Of a stretch of DNA of 64,000 bases, positions 34,809-44,490 are shown one piece after another. A program made the translations under genes and the position numbers. The notes under the pieces were generated by a model. That model had not been told where the DNA came from, searched no databases, and saw only the letters and a program-made list of their open reading frames with translations. Each line of letters opens with the position of its first letter. The first letter of the stretch is position 1. Source of the stretch: CBDCGJ01 sp965238305 (GTDB taxonomy: Bacteria > Pseudomonadota > Alphaproteobacteria > GCA-2731375); the NCBI GenBank assembly GCA_965238305.1, contig CBDEHK010000001.1:4402001-4466000 (forward strand), in the 5' to 3' direction.

Positions 34809-37073
34809 ATGTCAGACCCATTTGATCTTGCCGATATTCCTGAGCCGTCAGTACCCATGGCCGCGCCTTATTTAGAGGCCTTGAACCCACCGCAGCGCGA
34901 TGCGGCGGAGACCACGGAAGGGCCGGTATTAATTTTGGCTGGGGCCGGTACCGGCAAGACCCGGGCGCTGACTTCACGGCTGGCGCATATTCTTCATTCC
35001 CGCCTGGCATTCCCCAGTCAGATCCTGGCCGTCACTTTTACCAACAAAGCGGCACGGGAGATGCGGGAGCGGGTGGCGGCCATGGTCGGCCGGGCCGTCG
35101 AAGGGATTTGGCTTGGCACTTTCCATTCCATCGGGGTCCGTATCCTACGCCGCCATGCCGAATTGGTTGGCCTGAAGTCGAATTTCACGATCCTGGATAC
35201 GGACGATCAACTCCGCCTTTTAAAGCAGGTGTTGGAGGCGGAAAACATCGATGTCAAACGCTGGCCACCGCGTAATCTGGCGGCCTGCATCGATCGTTGG
35301 AAGGACAAGGGCCTAACCCCGGATAAATTGACGGCTTCTGATGCGGAAGCCTTCGCCAACGGCAGAGGCAAGGAGCTTTATCAGCTTTATCAGGACCGCT
35401 TGAAGGCGTTGAACGCGACCGATTTTGGTGATCTTTTACTCCACGTTCTGACCATCTTGACGAAAGAAGCAGAGGTCCTGAAGCATTATCAGGAACAGTT
35501 CAAATATGTCCTGGTTGACGAATATCAGGATACCAACGTGGTGCAATATTTGCTGCTGCGGTTATTGGCGCAAAAACACAAGAATATCTGCTGCGTCGGC
35601 GACGACGATCAGTCGATCTATAGCTGGCGCGGCGCCGAAGTCGGTAACATCCTGCGTTTTGAAAAAGACTTTCCCGGCGCCAAGATCGTCCGCCTGGAAC
35701 AAAATTACCGCTCGACGCCGCAAATTCTTGCTGCCGCCGCCGGTCTGATCGCCAAAAACGAAGAACGCCACGGCAAAACCCTTTGGACCCAATTGAACGA
35801 GGGCGAGCAGGTCAAGATCAAAGGCGTCTGGGATGGCGAAGAAGAAGCCCGTGTCGTCGGCGATGACATCGAACAGTTACAGCGCCAAGATCATGACCTG
35901 AACGACATGGCGATCCTGGTGCGGGCCGGTTTTCAAACCCGCGAGTTTGAGGAACGGATGATCACAATTGGCGTGCCCTATCGCCTGATCGGCGGCACCA
36001 AGTTTTATGAACGCGCCCATATTCGTGACGCCATGGCCTATTGCCGAGTGATCGCGCAGCCGGCAGACGATCTGGCTTTCGAACGCATCGTTAATAAGCC
36101 AAAACGGGCCTTGGGGGCAAAATCGGTGCAAATGATCCATCAGCTTGCGCGATCCCAAAACATGCCGATGACCAAAGCGGCGCAGCTTTTGTGCGAGACC
36201 GAAGAGTTGAGCAAACGTGCCCGCACCAGCCTGGCCGAATTGATGGGAAGTTTTGATCGTTGGCGAAACATGCTGGAACATATTCCGCATACGGAAATTG
36301 TCGAAATGGTGTTGGATGAAAGCGGCTACACGCAAGCTTTGCAAATCGACAAATCTCCGGCCGCGCCGGGCCGCCTGGAAGATCTGAAGGAACTGATTTA
36401 CGCCATGGAACCGTTCGAAAATCTGCAAGGATTTTTGGAACATGTCAGTCTGGTGATGGACACGGATAATGCGGTCGTCGATGACGCCGTCAATGTCATG
36501 ACTTTGCACGGCGCCAAAGGGCTGGAATTCGACACCGTCTTTTTGCCCGGTTGGGAAGAAGGTTTGTTTCCGCATCAACGCTCTTTGGATGAAGCAGGCA
36601 ATGCCGGTTTGGAAGAAGAACGCCGCCTCGCCTATGTTGGTCTGACCCGGGCCAAACAGCGGGCGATTATCAGTTACGCCGCCAACCGACGTATGTTCGA
36701 CAGATGGGTCAGCGCCCTGCCGTCGCGCTTTATTGCCGACTTGCCAGGCGATCATGTGGAGCAAGAGGTTAATCCCGGCATCTCTACCGGCGCCAACTAT
36801 TTTGACACCGCCCCCGGCGCTTTCAATTATAGCGGCAAAGCTTTACCCAGTGGCGGTTCTTGGCGCAGTGGCCCCGGTTATCTGGAAGGTCAGGCGGATA
36901 TCGTCGTTTCCAACGATCCCGACGTCTCCAGCCGGGCGATTGGCGAACGAGTCTTCCACATCAAATTCGGCTATGGCCGGATTGTCGATATTGACGGCAA
37001 CAAACTTGAAATCGACTTCGAAAAAGCCGGGATTAAAAAAGTCATCGACAGTTTTGTGGAAACTGTTTCTTGA
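34809..37073 (+). CDS. uvrD: UvrD/PcrA-type 3'-5' DNA helicase
   Basis: About 754 residues with all SF1A motifs: Q motif LNPPQRDA, Walker A AGAGTGKTRAL, Walker B LVDEYQDTN, motif III GDDDQSIYSWRGA, motif IV LEQNYRST, motif V TLHGAKGLEFDTVF, motif VI RRLAYVGLTRAK, and a C-terminal KVxH-type segment (FHIKFGYGRIVDIDGNK). Acts in nucleotide-excision and mismatch repair and clears replication blocks. Start ATG 34809; the frame is open further upstream without homology-like sequence. Overlaps prmA-like gene by TTGA. Confidence 0.96.
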   Translation: MSDPFDLADIPEPSVPMAAPYLEALNPPQRDAAETTEGPVLILAGAGTGKTRALTSRLAHILHSRLAFPSQILAVTFTNKAAREMRERVAAMVGRAVEGIWLGTFHSIGVRILRRHAELVGLKSNFTILDTDDQLRLLKQVLEAENIDVKRWPPRNLAACIDRWKDKGLTPDKLTASDAEAFANGRGKELYQLYQDRLKALNATDFGDLLLHVLTILTKEAEVLKHYQEQFKYVLVDEYQDTNVVQYLLLRLLAQKHKNICCVGDDDQSIYSWRGAEVGNILRFEKDFPGAKIVRLEQNYRSTPQILAAAAGLIAKNEERHGKTLWTQLNEGEQVKIKGVWDGEEEARVVGDDIEQLQRQDHDLNDMAILVRAGFQTREFEERMITIGVPYRLIGGTKFYERAHIRDAMAYCRVIAQPADDLAFERIVNKPKRALGAKSVQMIHQLARSQNMPMTKAAQLLCETEELSKRARTSLAELMGSFDRWRNMLEHIPHTEIVEMVLDESGYTQALQIDKSPAAPGRLEDLKELIYAMEPFENLQGFLEHVSLVMDTDNAVVDDAVNVMTLHGAKGLEFDTVFLPGWEEGLFPHQRSLDEAGNAGLEEERRLAYVGLTRAKQRAIISYAANRRMFDRWVSALPSRFIADLPGDHVEQEVNPGISTGANYFDTAPGAFNYSGKALPSGGSWRSGPGYLEGQADIVVSNDPDVSSRAIGERVFHIKFGYGRIVDIDGNKLEIDFEKAGIKKVIDSFVETVS

Positions 37074-37957
37074 GCGATCCGAACCAAGGCCCGGTTTGGC
37101 GCGCCGCCATTCAAGTTCCCGCTGACCAGGTTGAGATATATGATGATGTCCTGGCGGAAGCGAGCGACGGTGCGTCGGTTTTCGAGGTCCCGGATAGCGA
37201 CAATTGGCTGATCGAAGCCTTTTTCAGTGCGAAGCCGGACCGGATCCAGCTGGGGACCCTTTTAGCCATTGCCGCTGTCGCCAATAATGTGCCGGAACCG
37301 CAATTGGAATTGGTAGAACTTGGCGATATCGATTGGGTCAAATCGTCATTGGCGCAACTGAAGCCAGTTTCAGCCGGCCGGTTTTATATATATGGCAGCC
37401 ACAACGAAGAGACACCGCCAGAAAATTCGATCCGTGTTCTAATTGAAGCCGGCCGCGCCTTTGGTACTGGGCAGCATGAAACCACCAAAGGCTGCCTATT
37501 GGCGATCGACCAAATTTGTCACCAGGCAATCCGAAAACCTTTGGATGTTGGAACCGGCACCGGCGTTTTGGCTATTGCGATTGCCAAACTGACGGGAATT
37601 CCGGTTACCGCCAGCGACATCGACCCAGTGTCGGTGGCCGCAGCCCAGGATAACGCCGATCAAAATCAAGTTGGTAATCTGGTCCAGACCATCGAAGCCA
37701 ACGGTCTGGATCACGCAAAAATTCAATCTGCTGAACCCTACGACCTTGTGGTCGCCAACATTCTGGCCAAACCGCTCATGGCTTTAGCCCCGGAAATTAC
37801 CGGCATCTTGGCAAATGACGGTTGGATCGTGTTATCGGGAATCCTAAAAAAACAGCGGCAGGGCGTGCTGGACGCCTATCTGCCGCTGGGGGTTCAGCTT
37901 GTCGACCAGTACATCTTAGGTGACTGGCCGACGCTGGTGTTCAAAAAATCTGCTTAA
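37070..37957 (+). CDS. prmA: ribosomal protein L11 methyltransferase-like (PrmA)
   Basis: A 295-residue SAM-dependent methyltransferase. Conserved segments are AFGTGQHETTKGCL (about 126-139), motif I LDVGTGTGVLAIA (about 155) with acidic DIDPVSV, and VVANILAKPLM (about 223). PrmA trimethylates L11 in the large ribosomal subunit. The start is a TTG whose last bases overlap the uvrD stop (TTGA, 37070-37073), so translation is coupled. Its stop overlaps the next convergent gene by four bases (TTAA). Confidence 0.9.
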   Translation: MSDPNQGPVWRAAIQVPADQVEIYDDVLAEASDGASVFEVPDSDNWLIEAFFSAKPDRIQLGTLLAIAAVANNVPEPQLELVELGDIDWVKSSLAQLKPVSAGRFYIYGSHNEETPPENSIRVLIEAGRAFGTGQHETTKGCLLAIDQICHQAIRKPLDVGTGTGVLAIAIAKLTGIPVTASDIDPVSVAAAQDNADQNQVGNLVQTIEANGLDHAKIQSAEPYDLVVANILAKPLMALAPEITGILANDGWIVLSGILKKQRQGVLDAYLPLGVQLVDQYILGDWPTLVFKKSA

Positions 37958-38400
37958 GCTGCCTGGCGGTGATCGTCGTTTACGACCACACCAGTGGCCG
38001 TTTCGACCACGGACAGCTCGACATTTTTGTCTTCGATCCGCTTGTCGGCGCCATTCAAGGCTTTGAATATCGCAACAAAGATACTGTCTTTTTTAGCGCC
38101 AAAGACGGCATTGCGCAGTTGGTGACGATCAAGACCGATGTCAGCAAGCAAGCGGGCATCCGAATGCACAAGATCGCTGTAGGCTTTGCGGCGCGAAGTG
38201 CGATCACGCAGTTCGCGGACTAACCAAGATACTGATGCGAATAGGATCGTAAATGCTTCGTGCACTTTTCTTTGCTGCGCCAAGCGAGCTTTCGCCACAA
38301 CGGCATCGATTTCTCTATGGTTGTAACCACCTGCAGAAAAATTCACCGCTTCACTGCGATTCTCATTTGCACTTGTCAGCAGCTGTTCTTGCCAATACAT
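37954..38400 (-). CDS. DUF1127 (YjiS-like) domain protein
   Basis: A 148-residue protein. The DUF1127 helix pair is in the middle (about 62-103: LVRELRDRTSRRKAYSDL, then LLADIGLDRHQL). The flanks, an Asn/Ala-rich N-terminal part and a charged C-terminal part, are longer than in the usual 50-80-residue members. Some short DUF1127 proteins bind small RNAs or affect phosphate and carbon metabolism; whether that applies here is unknown. Confidence 0.82.
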   Translation of the reverse strand: MYWQEQLLTSANENRSEAVNFSAGGYNHREIDAVVAKARLAQQRKVHEAFTILFASVSWLVRELRDRTSRRKAYSDLVHSDARLLADIGLDRHQLRNAVFGAKKDSIFVAIFKALNGADKRIEDKNVELSVVETATGVVVNDDHRQAA

Positions 38401-38615
38401 CTTCTTATCTCCACTTTTCCTAACGCGTGTCGGGAAATTGTCCCGGCTTCTTGTATGCTATGCATATCGCTATTGTTGAGTGGGAATACAATGCCGAGCG
38501 GGCTGAAATCACGCGATTTTATTGCACCGCAGCATTGCGAAAAATGCATGGGTCACAAAGTGTTAGGCCACAATGATTGGTTAACGCACCGCAAGTGCGA
38601 AATTTGAGGACTGGA

Positions 38616-40619
38616 ATGACGAAGTTAGAACAATTGGGCGTGGAAAACGGCGACTTATTACCTGAAGTTGAGCTGCCAGCATATTTGGACGCGATGGCGG
38701 CGGCGCCACTGCCGCGTGATATTTCCATGGTTTCGCGCCTGATCTGTGCCGAACCAACGCCCGAAATAGAGACCGCACTGATCGCAGAAATTGGAGACCG
38801 AGCGGCAAAAACCGAAGCGGATATTGAAAACCCAGCCGCTAGTCCCGAACGCCTTGCGGCTTTGCGTGCAGCCATTGATAGCGAAAACTTAAGCGGTTTT
38901 CTGATCGGTATGGCGGACGAATATCAAAATGAGTATGTCCCACAACGGGCCCGTCGGATCGCCTGGCTGACCGGCTTCACCGGTTCAGCCGGTTTGATCG
39001 CGGTCCTAAAGGAAAAAGCCGCGATATTCACCGATGGCCGCTATACCTTGCAGGTACGTGATCAAGTCGATACGGAACTGTTCGAAACGCATCATATAAC
39101 GGATGCACCGGTCACGCATTGGTTAGCCGAAAACCTTAGCGACGGGGATCGTCTTGGTTACGATCCCTGGTTATTCACCGATGTTAATGTTCAAAGGTAT
39201 AGCAAGGCCTTGGAAACAATTGGCGCCGTGCTTGTGCCGGTTTACGACAATCCATTGGACAAGGTTTGGGCCGGTCAACCACCGGCACCGCTGGCTATGA
39301 TACAACCGCACAATTTAGACTTTACCGGTGAGAGTGCGGACGACAAGCGGACTAGACTGGCGGCGGCCCTAAAGGATGAAGGTTTGGCGGCAGCCGTCAT
39401 TACCTCTCCCGATTCGATCGCCTGGTTGCTGAATATTCGCGGCGGCGATGTAAGCCGCAGCCCGCTGCCGCTTAGTTTTGCAATTCTGCATGATAACGGG
39501 CATTGCGATCTATATGTCGACCGGCGAAAAGTGACGCCTGAACTGGAACGCCATCTCGGCAATCAAGTTGGCATCCACCAGCAAGGCGATTTCGAGACCG
39601 CGCTATCTGAATTGGCAACGGAAAGTGAAAAAATCCAGGTCGATATGTCGGTCGCGGCGGCAGCCGTCGTCCAACGCCTGAACCAGGGTGCCGGGCAGAT
39701 CGTTGATGCGCCTGATCCCTGTAAACTCGCCAAGGCCTGCAAGAATGAAGTGGAATTGAACGGCATTCGCAGGGCCCATCGCCGCGACGGCGTGGCGGAG
39801 ACGAAATTTCTGCACTGGCTTGCCACAAAAGCCCAAGGTGGCGACCACGACGAAATTGAAGCGGTGGAAAAACTTGCTGAGTTCCGTAGCAAGGGCGAAC
39901 ATTTTCGCGATTTCAGCTTCGACACAATTTCAGGTTCCGGGCCCAATGGCGCCATCGTGCATTACCGGGTGACGGCGAAGACCAACCGCAACCTGCAACC
40001 GGGCGAACTCTATCTGGTCGATAGCGGCGCCCAATATCTGGACGGCACCACGGATATCACCCGCACCGTCGCGATCGGGACGCCAAGCGATGAAATGCGA
40101 GATCGCTTCACGCGGGTTTTGAAAGGCCATATTGCCTTGGCCCGAGTGGTTTTCCCGGAAGGCACCACCGGCGGCGCCTTGGATATTCTGGCCCGGCAGG
40201 AGCTTTGGCGTGCCGGTCTGGACTATGATCATGGCACTGGACACGGCGTCGGTGCTTATTTGGGGGTGCATGAAGGGCCGCATTCTATTTCCAAAGTCTA
40301 TAATAAGGAACCGCTGCAACCCGGCATGATTATTTCCAATGAACCCGGTTATTACAAAACTGGCGAATACGGTATTCGCATCGAAAATCTAGTCGCCGTG
40401 CGGGAAGCCGGCGAGATTGCGGGCGGCGAGCGAAAGATGTTCTGCTTGGAAACCCTGACCTTCGCGCCAATCGATTTGAACCTGGTCGATGCGGCGATAT
40501 TGAACGGCGATGAGATCGACTGGCTGAACAACTATCACCACGAAGTTTGGGACAAGATCAGCCCTGATTTGGTTGGCGACGTGAAGGATTGGTTGCAGTC
40601 GGCGACGCGGGCGATCTAG
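38616..40619 (+). CDS. aminopeptidase P family metallopeptidase (Xaa-Pro)
   Basis: About 667 residues, cleaving N-terminal residues before proline. The order is a creatinase N-terminal domain (RIAWLTGFTGSAG), a second creatinase-like domain, and the pita-bread catalytic domain with metal ligands in LVDSGAQYLDGTTDITRT, GTGHGVGAYLGVHEGP, SNEPGYY and GIRIENL. About 80 residues ahead of the normal family start form an acidic N-terminal extension. GAGGACTGG precedes the ATG. Its stop overlaps the cupin gene stop (CTAG). Confidence 0.93.
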   Translation: MTKLEQLGVENGDLLPEVELPAYLDAMAAAPLPRDISMVSRLICAEPTPEIETALIAEIGDRAAKTEADIENPAASPERLAALRAAIDSENLSGFLIGMADEYQNEYVPQRARRIAWLTGFTGSAGLIAVLKEKAAIFTDGRYTLQVRDQVDTELFETHHITDAPVTHWLAENLSDGDRLGYDPWLFTDVNVQRYSKALETIGAVLVPVYDNPLDKVWAGQPPAPLAMIQPHNLDFTGESADDKRTRLAAALKDEGLAAAVITSPDSIAWLLNIRGGDVSRSPLPLSFAILHDNGHCDLYVDRRKVTPELERHLGNQVGIHQQGDFETALSELATESEKIQVDMSVAAAAVVQRLNQGAGQIVDAPDPCKLAKACKNEVELNGIRRAHRRDGVAETKFLHWLATKAQGGDHDEIEAVEKLAEFRSKGEHFRDFSFDTISGSGPNGAIVHYRVTAKTNRNLQPGELYLVDSGAQYLDGTTDITRTVAIGTPSDEMRDRFTRVLKGHIALARVVFPEGTTGGALDILARQELWRAGLDYDHGTGHGVGAYLGVHEGPHSISKVYNKEPLQPGMIISNEPGYYKTGEYGIRIENLVAVREAGEIAGGERKMFCLETLTFAPIDLNLVDAAILNGDEIDWLNNYHHEVWDKISPDLVGDVKDWLQSATRAI

Positions 40620-41008
40620 ATCTTGGCTTGCCAAATACCATCCACCGTGACGGCTTCATCTTCGCCGGGCCAGGGTGGCATGGTTACGGCGTAGGCCGAA
40701 AAAACGCCGGCGCCGGTATTCCGGAACTGAAATTCGGTGCCGACGGGGATGGTCAGGCACATATCCGGCGCCAGCGGCAATAGCTTTTCGCGGTCCTTGT
40801 ATTGCCGCCACATTTCACCCTGACCGGCGACAATGAACCAGATTTCCTCGACCGTTCGATGACGCATCGCCCGCGAAGTTTGTCCGGGTTGCAAGGAAAA
40901 ATGCGCCGCACTGGCATTCCTGGTCTGGCACAACAAACGAACTTCGGCGCCGTCTGGCGCAAATACATCCGGTTTGATTGTTAGTGATTTGTGATCAAAT
41001 ATCGTCAT
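40616..41008 (-). CDS. single-domain cupin protein
   Basis: A 130-residue beta-barrel protein. The cupin pattern is present as EEIWFIVAGQGEMW (motif 1 region, with His in MRHRTVEE) and LTIPVGTEFQFRN (motif 2 region). A small-molecule or metal-binding or isomerase role is possible; no specific function is known. Convergent with aminopeptidase P. Confidence 0.85.
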   Translation of the reverse strand: MTIFDHKSLTIKPDVFAPDGAEVRLLCQTRNASAAHFSLQPGQTSRAMRHRTVEEIWFIVAGQGEMWRQYKDREKLLPLAPDMCLTIPVGTEFQFRNTGAGVFSAYAVTMPPWPGEDEAVTVDGIWQAKI

Positions 41009-41111
41009 TGTCGCCTCAGTTTGCTATCAGCGCTTGCCCGAATTGCTTGGGCAGATTACCAATATAGCCTAACCTACTAACCTCTCTGGTGCCTCTGGAA
41101 AGTTCACATTT

Positions 41112-42734
41112 ATGCCTGTTATCAAAAGCTCCGTTGATCGCAATAGCGAAACGTTTCAGGCCAACCGCGATGCGATGTTGGCGTTGGTTGATGAAATGCG
41201 CGGGCTTGAAAATGCCGTCGTGGCAAATTCCGCCCGCAGCAAAGCCCGCTTCGAACAGCGCGGTCAACTGCTGCCACGTGAAAGAATGGATTTGTTATTG
41301 GACCGCGGCGCGCCGTTTTTGGAATTGTCGACCCTGGCCGGCTACAAAACTTTTGACGACGATGGCGAAGACAATATCACCGGCGGCCGGCAAATCTGCG
41401 GTATTGGTTGGGTCAGCGGCGTGCGCTGCATGATTGCGGTGCATGATTCAGGCATCAAGGCCGGCTCCATCCATGTCATGGGATTACGTAAGCTGTTGCG
41501 GGCGCACGAAATCTGCTTGGAAAACAAGCTGCCGTTTGTGCAACTTGTCCACAGCGCTGGCGCCGATCTTCTGCAATATCAGCCTGAAACCTTCGTCCGT
41601 GGTGGGGAGATGTTCTATAACATGTCCCGCATGTCGGCGGCCGGCCTGCCCGTCATTACTGTTGTCCATGGCGCCTCTACCGCGGGTGGGGCTTATATGC
41701 CGGGCCTGTCGGATTATGTGGTAATGGTGCGCAAACAATCGAAAGCGTTCTTGGCCGGCTCCCCGTTAGTGAAGGCGGCAACCGGCGAAGTGGCCGAAGA
41801 TGAAGCCCTTGGCGGGGCCGATATGCATGCCACCGTGTCCGGCCTGACCGAATACTTGGCCGACGACGATGGGGAAGCCCTGAGCATTTGCCGCGATATC
41901 GTCGCGCGCTTGAACTGGCAAAACCAAATACCGCAAACCAAAACTCCGGTATTTTCGGAGCCGTTCCACGATATCGACGACATCTGCGGCATGGTCCCGG
42001 TGGACTACCGCAAACCCTATGACGTAAGAGAAATCATCGCCAGATTGGTCGATGGCTCCGATTTTTTGGATTTCAAACCGCTTTTTGACAATCAGACGAT
42101 TTGCGGCCATGGCGAGATCATGGGCTATCCTGTTGGAATTCTTGGCAATAATGGTCCGATCACCCCCCATGGCGCCAATAAGGGGGCTCAATTTATCCAA
42201 CTTTGCTGCCAGTCGAATACGCCGCTGCTATTCCTTCAAAACACCACCGGCTTTATCGTCGGCACAGATCCTGAACAAAGCGGCATGATTAAACACGGCT
42301 CGAAAATGGTCCAGGCCGTTTCAAATGCGACGGTACCGAAAATAACCTTGATGGTTGGCGCATCTTTCGGGGCTGGCAATTATGGAATGTGCGGCCGCGC
42401 TTACGAACCGCAGTTTTTGTTCGGTTGGCCTAATTATCGCCTGGCGGTAATGGGAGCGGATCAGGCGGCCACAACTATGGCCATCGTACAGGAGCAAGTC
42501 GCCAAGCGCAAAGGCAACGAGTTGAGCGCAAAAGCTCTGGAAGACTTAAAAACAGAAGTGCGGAAGTATTACCTACCCACGGAACCGGCGCTTTATCACA
42601 CGGCGCGTTTGAATGATGATGGGCTGATCGATCCACGTGATAGCCGAAAAGTACTTGGTGAAGTTCTTTCCATCGTCGCCGAAGCGGAAATGCGAAAAGT
42701 TCATCCTAACACCTTCGGGGTCAGTAGGTTTTGA
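41112..42734 (+). CDS. acyl-CoA carboxylase carboxyltransferase (beta) subunit
   Basis: A 540-residue biotin-dependent carboxyltransferase. N domain: VQLVHSAGADLLQYQPETF, GASTAGGAYMPGLSDYVVMV. C domain: FLQNTTGFIVG, GASFGAGNYGMCGRAYEP. The pattern fits methylcrotonoyl-CoA or geranyl-CoA carboxylase beta subunits (MccB/AtuC) best. No biotin carboxylase (alpha) subunit, acyl-CoA dehydrogenase or enoyl-CoA hydratase is next to it, unusual for this family, so the partner must be encoded elsewhere. Substrate uncertain. Confidence 0.9.
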   Translation: MPVIKSSVDRNSETFQANRDAMLALVDEMRGLENAVVANSARSKARFEQRGQLLPRERMDLLLDRGAPFLELSTLAGYKTFDDDGEDNITGGRQICGIGWVSGVRCMIAVHDSGIKAGSIHVMGLRKLLRAHEICLENKLPFVQLVHSAGADLLQYQPETFVRGGEMFYNMSRMSAAGLPVITVVHGASTAGGAYMPGLSDYVVMVRKQSKAFLAGSPLVKAATGEVAEDEALGGADMHATVSGLTEYLADDDGEALSICRDIVARLNWQNQIPQTKTPVFSEPFHDIDDICGMVPVDYRKPYDVREIIARLVDGSDFLDFKPLFDNQTICGHGEIMGYPVGILGNNGPITPHGANKGAQFIQLCCQSNTPLLFLQNTTGFIVGTDPEQSGMIKHGSKMVQAVSNATVPKITLMVGASFGAGNYGMCGRAYEPQFLFGWPNYRLAVMGADQAATTMAIVQEQVAKRKGNELSAKALEDLKTEVRKYYLPTEPALYHTARLNDDGLIDPRDSRKVLGEVLSIVAEAEMRKVHPNTFGVSRF

Positions 42735-42855
42735 GCATGTCGCAACCCCAACCTTGGACCTGAATAGCGGTTTTGGCATCACCGCGCCCGCATGTTATAC
42801 TTCGATAGTTGCTAGTATCTTGTTTCAACGATAAAAATTGGGGACGGTGAACAAC

Positions 42856-43695
42856 ATGAAAAATATTTTGGTGCCCTTCTCCGACGATATTGCCAGTCGT
42901 GCAGCTGTCGCTTTGGCTGTGGATATCGCCCGCAAAACTGATGCTCTGGTCGAAATATTGCGTGCGATTGAACCACCACATGTGGTTATCAACGACATTG
43001 TTCCCGCTGCCTATGTCACTCAATTGCACGAGCAACAGCAAGCCGATGCTGAAACTGTCAAAGCGGCTTTTCTTGAGATGTCGGGTAATTTGGACTTGCC
43101 TGTCGTCGAAAGTGTCGCCGCCGCCGATGGTGCCGCCATTCTATGGACCGAAGCAAAGGGTCGCGAAGACTTCATTGTTGGCGATTATGGCCGGTTATTC
43201 GATCTGATCGTTCTGGCCAGACGGCCAAGTCGATTTGGCGGCGATTGGACGACAACCCTGGAAGCCGCACTTTTTGAAAGTGGACGTCCGGTCTTGCTGG
43301 CACCGCCAGAAAAGCCGGAAAAAATGGCGGAAAATGTTGTCATCGCCTGGAACGGCAGTACTGAAACCGCGCGTACAATTGCGGTCGCGATGCCCGTCTT
43401 GTTACACGCTACGACCGTATCGGTTGTATCCATAGAGGGCGTGATGGTGCCGGGGCCAAGTGGCCTACAGGTAACCGAACGTTTGCTGCGTCATGGCATC
43501 AATGCAAAAGAAGTCCACGACGATCTGCGCGGACGGCAACCGGGCGAGGCGGTTTTGGAAACCTGCGATAATTTATCGGCGGACCTGCTGGTCAAAGGTG
43601 CTTACACCCATAGCCGCCTGCGCCAACTGATATTCGGCGGCGCCACCCAGCATATTCTCTTGAATGCAGAACTACCGGTTTTGCTGTCGCATTAG
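42856..43695 (+). CDS. universal stress protein (UspA family)
   Basis: About 279 residues made of two related halves. The second half (about 150-279) ends with LLVKGAYTHSRLRQLIFGGATQHIL, the ATP-site-like G-x2-G-x9-G-S/T pattern of UspA. The first half begins NILVPFSDD. Tandem Usp proteins respond to starvation or low oxygen. The ATG at 42856 is preceded by GGGGACGG. No regulator is adjacent. Confidence 0.88.
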   Translation: MKNILVPFSDDIASRAAVALAVDIARKTDALVEILRAIEPPHVVINDIVPAAYVTQLHEQQQADAETVKAAFLEMSGNLDLPVVESVAAADGAAILWTEAKGREDFIVGDYGRLFDLIVLARRPSRFGGDWTTTLEAALFESGRPVLLAPPEKPEKMAENVVIAWNGSTETARTIAVAMPVLLHATTVSVVSIEGVMVPGPSGLQVTERLLRHGINAKEVHDDLRGRQPGEAVLETCDNLSADLLVKGAYTHSRLRQLIFGGATQHILLNAELPVLLSH

Positions 43696-43705
43696 AGACA
43701 AGAAG

Positions 43706-43744
43706 TTACAGGGACTGACGGTGAATTAAGTCAAATCCCTGTAA
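43706..43744. terminator. bidirectional hairpin between convergent genes
   Basis: A perfect 9-bp inverted repeat, TTACAGGGA (43706-43714) with TCCCTGTAA (43736-43744), plus an inner TGAC/GTCA pair. It sits between the ends of the convergent usp and azoR genes, so a shared terminator is likely. There is no strong T run on either side. Confidence 0.55.
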
Positions 43745-43763
43745 TAGTTGCGGCGAAACTGCG

Positions 43764-44384
43764 TTAGGCAGCGATGGTCGTTTCCGGAGCCAAGTTTGCA
43801 ATTTCTGCTCGCGCGTTGCTTAACGACTGGGCTTTTGCTTCGTCGCCCATATTCAACGCTTCGGCAGCCACCATCGTCACATCCGTGATGCCGAGAAAGC
43901 CGAGCAGAAGATTAATGTAAGGGGTTTGAGTGTCGTTTGCGGTGCCGGCATAAACGCCACCGCGGGCCGCCAGAACATATGCTTTTTTCCCCTTCAGCAA
44001 TCCTTCCGGCCCATTTTCGCTATAGCGGAAGGTGATGCCGGCACGGGCGACATGGTCGATCCAGGCTTTCAATGTCGAAGGAATGCCAAAGTTGTACATC
44101 GGCAAGCCCAAAACAATAACGTCAGCGTCCTGCAATTCACTGATCAGTTCTTCCGACAAAGCGATCGCTTCGGCCTGCGCGGCGTTACGGTCACCTGCCT
44201 CCGCCATGAATCCGGCGACTGTTTCACCACTTAAATGCGGCACTGGATCGTTGGCCAGATCACGTACTTTAACCTGCGCTTGCCCGTTCTTGGCCGTCCA
44301 ATCGCTTAGAAAGGCGTCGCTCAATTGTGAAGATTGGCCATGGTCGCCAAAAATACTGGATTTGATATGTAGAATATTTGTCAT
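43764..44384 (-). CDS. azoR: FMN-dependent NADH-azoreductase
   Basis: A 206-residue flavodoxin-like oxidoreductase that reduces azo dyes and quinones. Features include the FMN-site start ILHIKSSIFGDHGQSSQLSD, the PMYNFGIPSTLKAWIDHVARAG segment and AARGGVYAG. Divergent from the LysR gene at 44491, whose operator region lies between them, so azoR is its probable target. Confidence 0.93.
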   Translation of the reverse strand: MTNILHIKSSIFGDHGQSSQLSDAFLSDWTAKNGQAQVKVRDLANDPVPHLSGETVAGFMAEAGDRNAAQAEAIALSEELISELQDADVIVLGLPMYNFGIPSTLKAWIDHVARAGITFRYSENGPEGLLKGKKAYVLAARGGVYAGTANDTQTPYINLLLGFLGITDVTMVAAEALNMGDEAKAQSLSNARAEIANLAPETTIAA

Positions 44385-44420
44385 CTCTGTCCCCTAGGTT
44401 AAATACTGAGGTAAGATATA

Positions 44421-44480
44421 ATTCGATTTATTTGGATTAAAATATCGAAAAATAGATGATTTCTTTCGATTTATTCGATA
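44421..44480. promoter_or_regulatory. LysR operator region with repeated TTCGAT motif
   Basis: The gap between azoR and its LysR regulator holds two exact copies of TTCGATTTATT (44422-44432 and 44465-44475), 43 bases apart start to start (about four DNA turns). A further TTCGATA and an inverted ATATCGAAA lie nearby. Such phased repeats are expected for a tetrameric LTTR that acts on both genes. Confidence 0.5.
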
Positions 44481-44490
44481 TGTTTAAGCT

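Noticed and set aside
35877..36764. Minus-strand 295-codon open frame
   Set aside because: Antisense to the conserved uvrD motifs; composition typical of a shadow frame.
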